Shown one piece after another: positions 46,985 to 56,579 of a stretch of DNA of 64,000 nucleotides. This DNA comes from Alteromonas sp. ASW11-130. Its GTDB lineage: Bacteria; Pseudomonadota; Gammaproteobacteria; Enterobacterales; Alteromonadaceae. Position 1 is the stretch's first letter, and the number at the start of each line of letters is the position of its first letter. Below the pieces are notes generated by a model that saw only the letters and a list, made by a program, of their open reading frames with translations, was not told the origin of the DNA and ran no database searches. Position numbers and translations under genes: made by a program. The stretch covers positions 1 to 64,000 of the forward strand of contig NZ_JAPFRE010000019.1 of NCBI RefSeq assembly GCF_026183735.1, written 5' to 3'.

Positions 46985-48295
46985 TTAGTTACTCATCAAT
47001 GCTTCAATGTCAGCGATGGATTTGGGTACGCTAGCGGTAAGGATTTCTGTTCCTTGCGCGGTAATGACAATATTATCTTCAATCCGCACGCCAATGCCCC
47101 GGTAGTCTTCGGGCACCGTCTCGTGATTGGGTAAATAAAGTCCCGGTTCGATGGTTAATACCATCCCGGGTTTAAGGGGCCTATCTTCACCATCAATTTT
47201 GTACACACCCACATCATGAACATCCAACCCTAAGAAATGCCCTAGTCCATGCATATAAAAAGCGCGATAAGCCTGATTTTCCAGATTCTCTTCAACCGTA
47301 CCGTTTAAAATACCCAGTTCAATTAGCCCGGCTATCAAAATTTTACTGCTTGCTTCGTTCGCCTGAGTAAGCGTTACGCCTGGCTTCAATAAATCTATTG
47401 CCGCCTCCTGCGCTTTAAGAACTATTTGGTAAACTTTGGCCTGAGCCTCCGTGAACTTACCGGAGACCGGAAAGGTTCGCGTAATATCAGCTGCGTAACC
47501 TTGATATTCGGCACCTGCGTCAATTAGCACCAAATTACCATCTTCGATCAGATCGGTATTCTCGGTGTAATGAAGAATGCAGGCGTTTTCACCACTTCCT
47601 ACAATAGTGCCGTAGGCGGGATAATGGGCTCCGGCCATTGCAATATGATGGTGTATTTCAGCAGCCAACTGGTATTCGTAGCAACCGGGACGGGCAAATT
47701 GCATCGCACGGCAATGGGCTTCACTGGTCATCTTGGCAGCGGCCTTCATCGTGGCAATTTCAGCGGCCGATTTGAACACCCGCATTTCATCTAACAATGG
47801 ACGTGGATCACTTAAATGCTGAGGTACTAAAAACTTACGTGGGTTGTTTCGCAAACGTTGGAATGATTCCATCACCTGCTTCTCTGCCCATGCCTCTTCG
47901 CCCAATGGGAAGAATACATGTGAGTGTCCGTCTAACCACTCATCTAAAATGGTATCGAGTTGGTCATTTTCATATGCTTCATCTAAATCAAATTGACCTA
48001 GCGCTTGCTGAGCTCCTAGTCGCCTTCCATGCCACACTTCAGCATGTTCATCTTTAGCTTGACAAACCATTGCCCGGTACGCTGAAGGATGACGGGAATG
48101 ATTAGATAGCAATAACACGCTGTCAGGTTCGGCAAAACCGGTCAGATACCAAAAGTAACTGTTTTGGCGAAACTTATATTCTGTATCGCGGCTGCGCGTA
48201 ACCAGTGTGGAAGATGGGATCACACACACACTATCTGGAGGACATTGGGCAAGTAGCCTGTCCTGACGGGAAGTAAATTCTTGCTGCGTTATCAC
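46985..48295 (-). CDS. pepP: Xaa-Pro aminopeptidase P
   Basis: 436 residues. This M24B metallopeptidase removes N-terminal residues before proline. Metal ligands are in LIDAGAEYQGYAADITRTF, HGLGHFLGLDVHDVG, LTIEPGLYLP and GIGVRIEDNIV. The N-terminal domain starts MITQQEFTSRQDRLL. It is 12 bases after ygfB and translated together with ubiH. Confidence 0.95.
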   Translation of the reverse strand: MITQQEFTSRQDRLLAQCPPDSVCVIPSSTLVTRSRDTEYKFRQNSYFWYLTGFAEPDSVLLLSNHSRHPSAYRAMVCQAKDEHAEVWHGRRLGAQQALGQFDLDEAYENDQLDTILDEWLDGHSHVFFPLGEEAWAEKQVMESFQRLRNNPRKFLVPQHLSDPRPLLDEMRVFKSAAEIATMKAAAKMTSEAHCRAMQFARPGCYEYQLAAEIHHHIAMAGAHYPAYGTIVGSGENACILHYTENTDLIEDGNLVLIDAGAEYQGYAADITRTFPVSGKFTEAQAKVYQIVLKAQEAAIDLLKPGVTLTQANEASSKILIAGLIELGILNGTVEENLENQAYRAFYMHGLGHFLGLDVHDVGVYKIDGEDRPLKPGMVLTIEPGLYLPNHETVPEDYRGIGVRIEDNIVITAQGTEILTASVPKSIADIEALMSN

Positions 48296-48307
48296 AATGT
48301 TGCCTGT

Positions 48308-48874
48308 TTAATGCAATGAAGGTTTTTCTGGATGATCGTCTAATAACGTTTTGCCCAGTTCGCTATAACATAATAGTGCAGAAATTTTGACATATTCTAT
48401 CACTTCGTACAGCGCCTTTTCAGACTCATCATCTTCGGACATAGGTTCTTCCATTTGCGCAATGTTGGCAAAATCTTCCAAAGCTTCACGCACTTCGTCT
48501 GAACACGGAACCAGATCCTGCTGAAACAGGCCAAATCCTAGCATAAACCCTTGGACCCAATTAATAATTGCCATACCACGATCGTTTATGGGGGACTGAT
48601 CATCAGGCAGTAAAAGTTGCAGTGCATATTCTGATTCCAGCAGTTGTTCACAAGCCTGATTAAATAAATCGTTCAGGCATTGCTGCGTTTCCCGATTGAA
48701 GTCTTCTCCCTGATTGATGGTATCGCTCAGCACATTCATCCATTTACGATCCGTTAAGGACATACCACCACACAACATTCCACATAGAATACCGTGTACT
48801 TCTGCTCCATCGACTATCACTCCGTGTTGAGATAACAAGTTTGTTACCCCATCGTAATTGAGCTGATTATTCAC
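48308..48874 (-). CDS. ygfB: UPF0149/YgfB family protein
   Basis: About 188 residues from GTG 48874, which matches the family length. The frame is open to 48994, but those residues do not fit the family. Seen are VHGILCGMLCGGMS near the start, MLGFGLFQQ, IEYVKISALLCYSELG and the KPSLH end, as in E. coli YgfB. It has no enzymatic role I know of. It is the first gene of the ygfB-pepP-ubiH-ubiI run and is divergent from 6S RNA. Confidence 0.88.
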   Translation of the reverse strand: MNNQLNYDGVTNLLSQHGVIVDGAEVHGILCGMLCGGMSLTDRKWMNVLSDTINQGEDFNRETQQCLNDLFNQACEQLLESEYALQLLLPDDQSPINDRGMAIINWVQGFMLGFGLFQQDLVPCSDEVREALEDFANIAQMEEPMSEDDESEKALYEVIEYVKISALLCYSELGKTLLDDHPEKPSLH

Positions 48875-49090
48875 ACATTTAGTCCCAAAATTTTTCCACC
48901 ATGCTAACAAAACATGGGTGCAAAACCCAGTTTTAGCAAGCATCGAAACAATGATAAACTTTCTCGATACATTATTCGCTTGAAAAAACGTCAACCGGTG
49001 TAGTGAAAGTTTAATTTAGTACATATTAACGGTAGATCTACTTCAACTCTGCCAACGTTTGTTATACTCTGTACTGCTTTTTTATAATAA

Positions 49091-49277
49091 CAATGCCTCC
49101 TGGGATGTTTGCCAGTTCATTCATGTCCCTGGCCGATGCTTTTATATAAGGAAGTTGACCTCGTTACTATTGTGCAAGCTCGACTCGTATCGAGAAGCCT
49201 GCGGTAACGAATAAACTTCCGCCGTGATCCTTTCGGTTCACGGGCGAAAATGGACAGCGGCATTCTGGGAGGCGCCC
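49091..49277 (+). ncRNA. ssrS: 6S RNA
   Basis: The segment has the closing stem TGCCTCC (49094-49100) with GGAGGCG (49268-49274) and the 5' arm sequence TGGGATGTTTGCCAG...ATGTCCCTGGCCGATGCTT. It also has the CGAGAAGCCTGCGG block and the TCACGG-type 3' arm typical of proteobacterial 6S RNA, which holds sigma-70 RNA polymerase in stationary phase. About 187 bases is the usual size. A -10-like TATACT lies near 49060-49066. The position beside ygfB and upstream of fau is conserved. The ends are placed by the stem only. Confidence 0.9.
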
Positions 49278-49296
49278 TCTTTCGATGGATACAGAA

Positions 49297-50193
49297 ATGG
49301 CAATAATAAATTTCGGGTCGATCAATATCGATCACGTTTATCAGGTTGATCACTTTGTTAACCCGGGTGAAACCCTAGCCTCGAATCACTATCAAACCTT
49401 GCTGGGCGGTAAAGGGGCAAATCAATCCATCGCCCTGGCAATGGCTGGCGCAAATGTCAAACACGTGGGTTGCATTCACGAAAATGACGCCTCCTTTAAG
49501 CAAACACTCATCCGTAAAGGTGTAGATTGTCGGTATGTAAAATGCACTGATACGCCTTCTGGCCATGCCATTATTCAAGTTACCCCTAGTGGCGAAAATG
49601 CAATTGTATTGTTTGGGGGGGCCAATCAAACCATCACTGAAAACATGGTTAATCACGCATTGGACGATGCCAAATCAACCGACTGGGTGATAATGCAGAA
49701 CGAAACCAGTTGTATTGAAGAAGCAATGCGACAGGCGAAGAAGCAAGGTTTAAAAGTGGCCTTTAACCCTGCCCCCATGAGCGAATCGGTAAAGGCATTA
49801 CCCTACAACTGTATTGACCTATTAATTGTGAATGAAACGGAAGCTGCGGCCATTACCGGTGAAGATGAGATTGATGCCATTCTCACGCACTTCACCGAAA
49901 ACTGGTCCCACGCCAAAGTCATAGTGACACTTGGCAAAGTCGGCGTTGTAATGCTGCAAAACGGTGAGCGTATTGATGTTAGAGCATTTTCAGTAGATGC
50001 AATTGATACCACAGCAGCGGGAGATTGCTTTATCGGTTATTTCTTGTCAGCTTATGCTGATCATGCTGACGCTAAAAAAGCCCTTATTCGGGGTTGTGCC
50101 GCTTCTGCTATTGCTGTAACCCGCGAAGGTGCAGCCCAGTCGATTCCAGAAGAAAAAGAAGTCGACCGTTTTCTTGCTAAACACAGCCGATAA
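49297..50193 (+). CDS. Ribokinase-family carbohydrate kinase
   Basis: About 298 residues from MAIINFGSINIDHVYQV at 49297, behind GGA; ATG 49285 is also in frame. PfkB motifs are visible: LLGGKGANQSIALAMAGA and DTTAAGDCFIGYFLSA, with the catalytic Asp in AAGD. It would phosphorylate ribose or a similar sugar at the cost of ATP. It starts 20 bases past the 6S RNA 3' end, the place fau has in E. coli, so it may be read by run-on from ssrS. The nucleoside hydrolase next door supplies ribose, making a salvage pair. Confidence 0.88.
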   Translation: MAIINFGSINIDHVYQVDHFVNPGETLASNHYQTLLGGKGANQSIALAMAGANVKHVGCIHENDASFKQTLIRKGVDCRYVKCTDTPSGHAIIQVTPSGENAIVLFGGANQTITENMVNHALDDAKSTDWVIMQNETSCIEEAMRQAKKQGLKVAFNPAPMSESVKALPYNCIDLLIVNETEAAAITGEDEIDAILTHFTENWSHAKVIVTLGKVGVVMLQNGERIDVRAFSVDAIDTTAAGDCFIGYFLSAYADHADAKKALIRGCAASAIAVTREGAAQSIPEEKEVDRFLAKHSR

Positions 50194-50244
50194 GCTAAAG
50201 CTTAGACAACTCCCAAACTTGATAAAAGAGCGAAAATTGGATTT

Positions 50245-51186
50245 ATGAGTCATAAAATTATTTTGGATACCGATCCGGGCATTGATGATGCAATGGCAAT
50301 CTTTTTTGCCTTTCAGGCTCCAGATATCGAAGTGCTTGGCCTGACTACCGTGTTCGGCAATGTTCCTGTTGAAATGGCAGCACGTAACGCACTTACTCTT
50401 TGTGAACTGGCCGAGCAGGATATTCCTGTTACTAAAGGTGTAGGCATGCCGTGGGTTGGCCCGGAGTCGACCTACGCGCATTTTGTCCATGGCGACGATG
50501 GATTTGGTAACATCGATTTTCCCGCATCAAAGCGCGAATTAGATCCCAGAAGTTCAGCTCAGTTCATCGTTGACATGGCTCGTCAGTACCCCGGTGAAAT
50601 TACGCTCGTCGCTATAGGCCCCCTGGGCAATCTAGCGCTGGCTTTACGTTTGGAACCAGAGCTACCAAAATTAGTAAAAGGTGTCAGCATTATGGGTGGC
50701 GCCGCTTTTGTCCGGGGTAATGTCACTCCTGTTGCCGAAGCGAATATCTGGAACGACCCTCACGCCGCAGAAATCGTATTGGCAGCTGAATGGAATTTAA
50801 CCATGTTTGGGCTGGACGTGACTAACGCTGTTCCATTCAAACCGTCTTTTATGGAAACATTAAAAGCAAAGAATGAGAAACTTGGTGGCTTTGTGTTTGA
50901 TTCGTCAAAGTTTTACGCCGATTTCTATTCCGCTAATCGAGATGATCGCGTTTGCTTCTTTCATGATGCCTTTCCATTAGCTCACCTTATTCAACCTGAG
51001 TTGTTTGAGTTAACCGAGGGCAATGTGCGCGTTTCAACCGATGCTCTTAATCGCGGCCAAACTATTGTTGCCCCTGAAGGCACGACCGCCAGCCCGCTGT
51101 GGACAGAGGCGAACAAAATAAAAGTTGCCACCGATGTTGATCATGCCAAACTGGAACAGTTGTTTATCGACACTTACGCAAGATAA
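50245..51186 (+). CDS. Inosine/uridine-preferring nucleoside hydrolase
   Basis: 313 residues. The calcium-binding DTDPGIDDAMAI at the start and ANIWNDPHAAEIVLAA further on are the signature of the IunH/RihA family. It splits nucleosides into base and ribose. It follows the ribokinase by 51 bases on the same strand, which links the two into ribose salvage from nucleosides. Confidence 0.92.
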   Translation: MSHKIILDTDPGIDDAMAIFFAFQAPDIEVLGLTTVFGNVPVEMAARNALTLCELAEQDIPVTKGVGMPWVGPESTYAHFVHGDDGFGNIDFPASKRELDPRSSAQFIVDMARQYPGEITLVAIGPLGNLALALRLEPELPKLVKGVSIMGGAAFVRGNVTPVAEANIWNDPHAAEIVLAAEWNLTMFGLDVTNAVPFKPSFMETLKAKNEKLGGFVFDSSKFYADFYSANRDDRVCFFHDAFPLAHLIQPELFELTEGNVRVSTDALNRGQTIVAPEGTTASPLWTEANKIKVATDVDHAKLEQLFIDTYAR

Positions 51187-51254
51187 ACACTTGCTTTCCC
51201 TTGCCACTCGCTAACATGGCGAGTGGTACATGCAGATAGGGACGTATCATAGCA

Positions 51255-51857
51255 ATGAGTACAATGGAAAGCCGCAATACACTCAGACGTTACTTTCGTA
51301 ATGCCAGAAATGCGCTGAGTGCGCAACAGCAAAAAAACGCCGCCGCGGCTATTCTCGACCAAATTAAACTTTTTATTCCCGCGTCGATAAAACGCGCCGC
51401 GCTATATCTGGCCAACGATGGCGAACCCGATTTAACACCGCTTATCATGTATTGTTGGCAATACAATATTGCGACGTCACTCCCCGTTCTTCATCCTTTT
51501 ACCAAAAAGCATTTGTTAATGCTGAACTACACTGACCAAACCGTCATGCGGAAAAATCGCTTTGGTATTGCAGAACCGGCGCTTGAATGTCAGGCAATTC
51601 GGTTGACTGTCCACCATGATGTAATTTTTATGCCCCTGGTTGGGTTTGATAAAGAGGCCAATAGATTAGGTATGGGAGGGGGATTTTATGACCGCACGTT
51701 GGCGAATGTTTGTCACTCCCCCCTACGTCCTAAATTAATAGGTATTGCTCATGATTGCCAGCAGACCGATTCTTTGCCAATCCAGCCATGGGATGTCCCG
51801 TTGGATGCTATTATTACTCCCACACAAATTATTCAACCTAATAATTCACTGGAATAA
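51255..51857 (+). CDS. fau: 5-formyltetrahydrofolate cyclo-ligase
   Basis: 200 residues. N-terminal [16 protein letters not shown] and the conserved [25 protein letters not shown] identify the family (E. coli ygfA/fau). It converts 5-formyl-THF to 5,10-methenyl-THF with ATP. Association with 6S RNA is a widely conserved arrangement, here with two genes put between them. rpiA follows after two bases. Confidence 0.92.
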   Translation: MSTMESRNTLRRYFRNARNALSAQQQKNAAAAILDQIKLFIPASIKRAALYLANDGEPDLTPLIMYCWQYNIATSLPVLHPFTKKHLLMLNYTDQTVMRKNRFGIAEPALECQAIRLTVHHDVIFMPLVGFDKEANRLGMGGGFYDRTLANVCHSPLRPKLIGIAHDCQQTDSLPIQPWDVPLDAIITPTQIIQPNNSLE

Positions 51858-51859
51858 AT

Positions 51860-52516
51860 ATGGAACAAAACGACAAGAAAAAAGCCGTCGCCGAAGCTGC
51901 AATTAAATATGTAGAGCAAGATGCTATTGTTGGAGTGGGAACTGGCTCCACCGTAAACTATTTCATTGATGCTCTCGCCAAAATAAAACATAACATTGAA
52001 GGCGCGGTTTCCAGTTCTACAGCCTCCACTGAGCGTATGAAAAAATTGGGAATTGACGTATTCGACCTTAATTCGGTGGATCAGTTATCAGTGTATATCG
52101 ATGGCGCTGATGAAGTAACTGAGCATAAACATATGATTAAAGGTGGGGGCGCTGCGTTAACACAGGAAAAAATTGTCGCCGCCGTGGCCAAGAAATTTGT
52201 GTGTATCGTCGATGATTCCAAGCGAGTAGGTGTATTAGGCAAATTTCCCCTGCCTGTCGAGGTTATCCCAATGGCACGTTCATATGTGGCCCGTGAACTT
52301 GTTAAGCTGGGCGGTGACCCCGTCTATCGCGAAGGTGTGGTTACCGATAATGGCAATGTCATTCTTGATGTGCACAATCTGGAAATTTTAAATCCAAGGG
52401 AACTAGAAGCCCAAATCAATAACATTGCTGGGGTAGTCACAAACGGCATATTTGCATTGCGCGGGGCTGACATAGTCCTATGTGCGGCTGATTCAGGTGT
52501 AAAAACCCTCGATTAA
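51860..52516 (+). CDS. rpiA: Ribose-5-phosphate isomerase A
   Basis: 218 residues, standard length. Seen are [16 protein letters not shown], the catalytic region [29 protein letters not shown] and [12 protein letters not shown]. It interconverts ribose-5-P and ribulose-5-P. Given the ribokinase and nucleoside hydrolase upstream, the run 49297-52516 makes a short path from nucleosides into the pentose phosphate pathway. Confidence 0.96.
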   Translation: MEQNDKKKAVAEAAIKYVEQDAIVGVGTGSTVNYFIDALAKIKHNIEGAVSSSTASTERMKKLGIDVFDLNSVDQLSVYIDGADEVTEHKHMIKGGGAALTQEKIVAAVAKKFVCIVDDSKRVGVLGKFPLPVEVIPMARSYVARELVKLGGDPVYREGVVTDNGNVILDVHNLEILNPRELEAQINNIAGVVTNGIFALRGADIVLCAADSGVKTLD

Positions 52517-52525
52517 CACAATTTT

Positions 52526-52561
52526 GGGGGCAGCGTGCAATTTCGCTTTCACTCTGCCCCC
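52526..52561 (+). terminator. Hairpin terminator after rpiA
   Basis: GGGGGCAG (52526-52533) pairs with CTGCCCCC (52554-52561). The loop is about 20 bases and GATTTTG follows. It lies 10 bases after the rpiA stop and 65 bases before serA. Confidence 0.6.
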
Positions 52562-52626
52562 GATTTTGCTAAGTTTGCCTTCCCAGACGTCCAGATGTCT
52601 TTTTAACTTCAGTTTGAGAAGCGACC

Positions 52627-53856
52627 ATGAGTAAAGTTTCGTTACCTAAAGATAAAATCAAGATATTGCTGTTGGAAGGTGTCCATCCCAGTGCTGTAGA
52701 AACCTTTCAAAGCAATGGCTACAGTAACATTGAATATTTAAAAACGTCGCTACCGGAAGCTGAACTGATAGATAAAGTGAAAGATGTCCACTTTATTGGT
52801 TTGCGCTCACGAACACAGATTACAGAAGCTGTTGTCGATGCAGCCAATAAACTCGTAGCGATAGGCTGCTTTTGTATAGGTACCAATCAAGTAGACTTGG
52901 TTGCCACGCAAGCTAAAGGCATACCAGTATTTAATGCCCCTTTTTCCAATACCCGATCAGTAGCGGAATTGGTGCTGGGCCAAATTATTTTACTACTTAG
53001 AAAAATTCCGCAAAAAAATGCCAAAGCCCATCGGGGCGAGTGGGACAAAACGGCTGACGGCGCGTTTGAGGCGCGAGGTAAAACATTGGGTATTATCGGC
53101 TACGGCCATATCGGTACTCAATTAAGTGTTCTGGCAGAACACTTAGGCATGCGTGTACAGTTTTTTGATATCGAAGACAAATTGGTATTAGGTAATTCAA
53201 CGCAAGTTAAATCACTTGATAAGTTGCTGGAAACTTCAGATGTGGTAACCCTGCATGTGCCTGAAACCCTGCAAACGAAAAACATGATTGGCGAAACCCA
53301 ACTACGCAAAATGCGCAAAAACAGTATTTTAATTAATGCGTCGCGGGGAACGGTCATTGATATTAACGCATTAGTGGCGGCCTTGAAAAATGGACATATC
53401 AGTGGTGCGGCCTTGGATGTGTTTCCCGTCGAACCAAAATCAAATACTGAAGAGTTTGAATCGCCCTTACGTGAATTTGACAATGTAATCCTTACGCCTC
53501 ATGTGGGCGGAAGTACACAGGAAGCTCAGCAAAATATTGGCATCGAAGTAGCAGGTAAACTCGCTAAATACAGCGATAATGGCTCAACCCTTTCTGCAGT
53601 TAACTTCCCCCAGGTTGCCTTACCTGATCATCCTGGCAGTTGCCGTATTCTGCACATTCACGCGAATCGTCCAGGGGTGTTAACGCAAATCAACCAGATT
53701 TTTGCCCAAAAAGGAATCAATATTGAAGCTCAGTACCTGCAAACCAGTGCTGAAATTGGTTATGTAGTAGTGGATGTAGAAGCCGATAAAGGTTATGACG
53801 CATTTAACGAGTTACAACAAATCGATGGTACGATCAAAACGCGGATCTTACATTAA
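52627..53856 (+). CDS. serA: D-3-phosphoglycerate dehydrogenase
   Basis: 409 residues, as in E. coli (410). Catalyses the first step of serine synthesis. NAD-binding GIIGYGHIGTQLSVLAEHLG, catalytic region RGTVIDINALVAAL...AALDVFPVEP and LTPHVGGSTQEAQ are present. A C-terminal ACT domain (ILHIHANRPGVLTQINQIF) allows serine feedback. The ATG at 52627 follows a GAG-type binding site. The rpiA-serA neighbourhood is conserved, but here both genes point the same way. Confidence 0.96.
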   Translation: MSKVSLPKDKIKILLLEGVHPSAVETFQSNGYSNIEYLKTSLPEAELIDKVKDVHFIGLRSRTQITEAVVDAANKLVAIGCFCIGTNQVDLVATQAKGIPVFNAPFSNTRSVAELVLGQIILLLRKIPQKNAKAHRGEWDKTADGAFEARGKTLGIIGYGHIGTQLSVLAEHLGMRVQFFDIEDKLVLGNSTQVKSLDKLLETSDVVTLHVPETLQTKNMIGETQLRKMRKNSILINASRGTVIDINALVAALKNGHISGAALDVFPVEPKSNTEEFESPLREFDNVILTPHVGGSTQEAQQNIGIEVAGKLAKYSDNGSTLSAVNFPQVALPDHPGSCRILHIHANRPGVLTQINQIFAQKGINIEAQYLQTSAEIGYVVVDVEADKGYDAFNELQQIDGTIKTRILH

Positions 53857-54355
53857 TCGTCGACCTCTCGTGGGGCGTAGGCTGCACGAGATTTCATTCC
53901 ATTTATTGGTATTTTGCTCAGCCCACGTATTCGATTTTCAATGCTTTTGCAGTTTTGGGGTAATTAAAAAAAGCGTCAAAGAGCTTAGTATTAAATTTTC
54001 TTAAATTCTTCCGTCATAAGCGCTTCACAGTGGTCGTAAAGACGGATTTCTCCATATTTACTATTAATTCCCAATTGTGAGTGCTCCCCTAGCGAAGATT
54101 TTTCAATATTTGAAGAGACTTTTGGGGAGGGGGTAATGGGCTGAATCAGACGAAATTTGCGCAGGTCAAACAGTTAACACAGCCACGTCCTAAGGATAAT
54201 AACTGGATTGCAGCTACTCTGCGCTATCGTGTTTTAAAGGACGAATGCTTTCCTTCATCAATACATAGTGAGCAGATTCATTCTTCTTTCGCCGTATTAA
54301 TCACAATTAATTGCGAATTGGTAACACACTGTTCGACCAATTTTGGAGGTACCGC
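53857..54355. other. Intergenic region, no gene seen
   Basis: About 500 bases between serA and the next gene. Short frames lack binding sites. The last 15 bases hold the GGAGG of the downstream gene. I see no RNA gene or repeat that I can name. Confidence 0.4.
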
Positions 54356-54766
54356 ATGTTTTGGGCCCATGGTAACTATGAACTAAAAAAAGACAGTAAC
54401 ATCTTATACGTTACTGCCAGTGGACCATTCAACAGAGAAACGATTATTGCACTCAAGCGCGACCTGCCCAAAGTCATAAATGAGCTGAGCGGCTCACCGT
54501 GGGGAGAAATTGCAGTACTAAAGAATGAATGTGCTTATACGCCTGAGGCTTTGGAAGAGCTATTAAAATCGTTTCAAGATAGGACGCGTAAAAACCTCGT
54601 TGCCATTGCAATTGTGTTCCAAGAAGCTGAGTGTCGTGCACTTGCACGCTATCAGTTAGAATCGATTTTTAAGCTTTGCACGTACCTGAAGTGGAAGTTT
54701 TGCGAAGATATTCAAAGCGCGAGATCCTGGTGTGACGCTATACTTTCGGGAAGTGCAGTGCATTAA
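54356..54766 (+). CDS. Unknown 136-residue protein, possibly STAS-like
   Basis: The ATG at 54356 follows GGAGG (54345-54349), so I prefer it over an upstream frame opening at 54311. The product begins MFWAHGNYELKKDSNILYVTASGPFNRETI. It reads like an alpha/beta fold with LKRDLPKVINEL and VAIAIVFQEAECRALARYQLE, similar in layout to small STAS/SpoIIAA-like proteins. The family is not certain. It is a single gene, with a shared terminator against the convergent DUF481 gene. Confidence 0.65.
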   Translation: MFWAHGNYELKKDSNILYVTASGPFNRETIIALKRDLPKVINELSGSPWGEIAVLKNECAYTPEALEELLKSFQDRTRKNLVAIAIVFQEAECRALARYQLESIFKLCTYLKWKFCEDIQSARSWCDAILSGSAVH

Positions 54767-54769
54767 AAA

Positions 54770-54785
54770 GGCCTCGGGTGAGGCC
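54770..54785 (-). terminator. Terminator between convergent genes
   Basis: GGCCTC (54770-54775) and GAGGCC (54780-54785) with a GGGT loop. Flanking AAAAA on the left gives a T-run on the minus strand, so it mainly ends the DUF481 gene, with CTTGTT as a weaker signal for the plus strand. Confidence 0.75.
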
Positions 54786-54805
54786 CTTGTTAGACAAGCT
54801 AGCTC

Positions 54806-55555
54806 TTAAAAGAAACTATAAACTAACGTAATTGATGTTTCCGTATCCAGTTTTTCAATACCTGGATCAACATCGCTGTTATGGTCCAATTTTAGTGCTA
54901 CTTTCAACGACAAATTGCCACTGATTGTGGCAGAAACAGCAGTCTCAGCCCGAGATTTCGTATTGTCTTCACCCACTTCCGTACTGACGGTTTGCGTAAA
55001 TTTAGCAGTCTCTGAGATTAACCATTGGTAAGCCGCCGATGCACGCACGATAGGACCATCTTGCTGTTCCCCTTCTTGCGTCTCAGCCCATGCGTAACCC
55101 GGACCGACTGAGTATTCGAAAGACATTTTGTCCGTTTCCCACAACTTGTGGTTCCAGCCCACCGCAAGCGTCGTTTGGTACTCGTAATTACTGAGTTTAT
55201 CTTGTTCGTACGAGGCGAAACCAAATACACGGTAATCAGGGTTAGTTAATTTGTAGTTCGCCTGAGACGATGCAAACAGTTTTTCCGCTGAGGTGCGCTC
55301 TTCATCTTCGCCCTCGTCATTTTGAACGGTTTCTTTTTTATACAACCCTTCGATGTTGTAATCGTTACTCCACTCAGGCAACTCCTGGTGCGCCACTAAT
55401 GATGCACTTAGGGACGTGGTTTCAGTATTACCGGTAGTATAGATGCCTCCTACGCCGCCTTCCATGGTAAAGGGCTTCTTATCTTGTTGTGCGATTGCTA
55501 TATTCGTAGCCAACGACCCTACTATCGCCACGGCTAATAAACTTCGTTTCATCAA
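54806..55555 (-). CDS. DUF481 outer-membrane beta-barrel protein
   Basis: 249 residues with a clear signal peptide (MMKRSLLAVAIVGSLATNIAIAQQ). A beta-rich chain follows, with alternating YNIEGLYKKET, SYEQDKLSNYEYQTTLAVGWNHKLW and SVGPGYAWAE, ending in the aromatic STSITLVYSFF expected of an outer-membrane barrel. This is the DUF481 (YdiY-like) family with unknown function. A paralogue is encoded 150 bases upstream. Confidence 0.85.
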   Translation of the reverse strand: MMKRSLLAVAIVGSLATNIAIAQQDKKPFTMEGGVGGIYTTGNTETTSLSASLVAHQELPEWSNDYNIEGLYKKETVQNDEGEDEERTSAEKLFASSQANYKLTNPDYRVFGFASYEQDKLSNYEYQTTLAVGWNHKLWETDKMSFEYSVGPGYAWAETQEGEQQDGPIVRASAAYQWLISETAKFTQTVSTEVGEDNTKSRAETAVSATISGNLSLKVALKLDHNSDVDPGIEKLDTETSITLVYSFF

Positions 55556-55704
55556 TGTGTTCCTACCATTAATTTTTTTTAACGTTGAGTGTTATTGCGT
55601 TTATATCTTCATGCGAATAAAAAAGTTCACCCATTCACTGGATCAGACATTCATTCGACGTTTAATTAAACAAATCAAAACCGTACAGGTCTCTACCCTC
55701 TATT

Positions 55705-56526
55705 TTAGAAGAACCGGTAAATAAGTGAAATTGAAGATTCGGTGTTCAATTCGGCCACATCCTCAGGGGTGTTTGTTTCATGGGTAAGCGTAACCGCAAA
55801 TTTTAAGGCTAACGAACTAAATATATTAGCAGTGACAGAGGTTTCAGAACGCGTTTTAATGTTATGACTGCCCGCCTCAATACTGCCAAATTGTCGAAAT
55901 TTTGCCCCGGTGGTCCAAAAGTAGCGGTACTCGGCGGATGCTCTTGCGATAAAGCCATTGTTAATAGATGTTTCGGTTTCTTCCTCGACTGAAACAAACG
56001 AGTAGCCAGGCCCTACACTGTATCGAAACTCATTGACTTCATTTTGCAGGAGTTGATGCGACCAGCCAGCGGCTATTGAAGACCGATAATGAAAACCGTT
56101 AAATTCATCATTCTCATAGTCGCCATAAATAAACAGGCGACGGTCTCGATGGTTCAATTTATAATCGAATTGAGCATAACCGTACAAACGCTCTGCTGTC
56201 ACTTCTCGCTCTTTTTCGCCTTCTTTACCTTTTTCGCTTTCTTTATAAAGTAATTCACCGAAGTAACGATTACTCCACCAGCGCGTTTCATGTTCAGAAA
56301 CTATCCCCCCTTTGATGGAGGTAGAAGCAGAATTACCTGTGGCAAATAAGACCCCTAATTGACCGTCGAGGGTAAAATGCGGCGCTTCTTCATCTACATC
56401 AGGGATAACGTCGGGGTGATAGAGCGTACTAATTAAGCTACGCTCTTTTTTTGCTTGAGCATGGCTATGCACGCAAAGAAATAACAACATGAACACCATC
56501 AAACGGATGGCAAACGAATTTTGCAT
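55705..56526 (-). CDS. DUF481 outer-membrane protein, paralogue
   Basis: 273 residues. A signal peptide (IRLMVFMLLFLCVHSHAQAKK) and the same pattern as its neighbour: DGQLGVLFATGNSASTSI, GDYENDEFNGFHYRSSIAAGWSHQLL, SVGPGYSFV and the end SSISLIYRFF. The two share many positions, so they arose by duplication. The 150-base gap between them suggests separate or weakly coupled reading. Confidence 0.85.
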   Translation of the reverse strand: MQNSFAIRLMVFMLLFLCVHSHAQAKKERSLISTLYHPDVIPDVDEEAPHFTLDGQLGVLFATGNSASTSIKGGIVSEHETRWWSNRYFGELLYKESEKGKEGEKEREVTAERLYGYAQFDYKLNHRDRRLFIYGDYENDEFNGFHYRSSIAAGWSHQLLQNEVNEFRYSVGPGYSFVSVEEETETSINNGFIARASAEYRYFWTTGAKFRQFGSIEAGSHNIKTRSETSVTANIFSSLALKFAVTLTHETNTPEDVAELNTESSISLIYRFF

Positions 56527-56579
56527 AATAATGGTCTAATCTAATATTTAGCGCACAAAAAATCGTTCCGTGAAAATTA

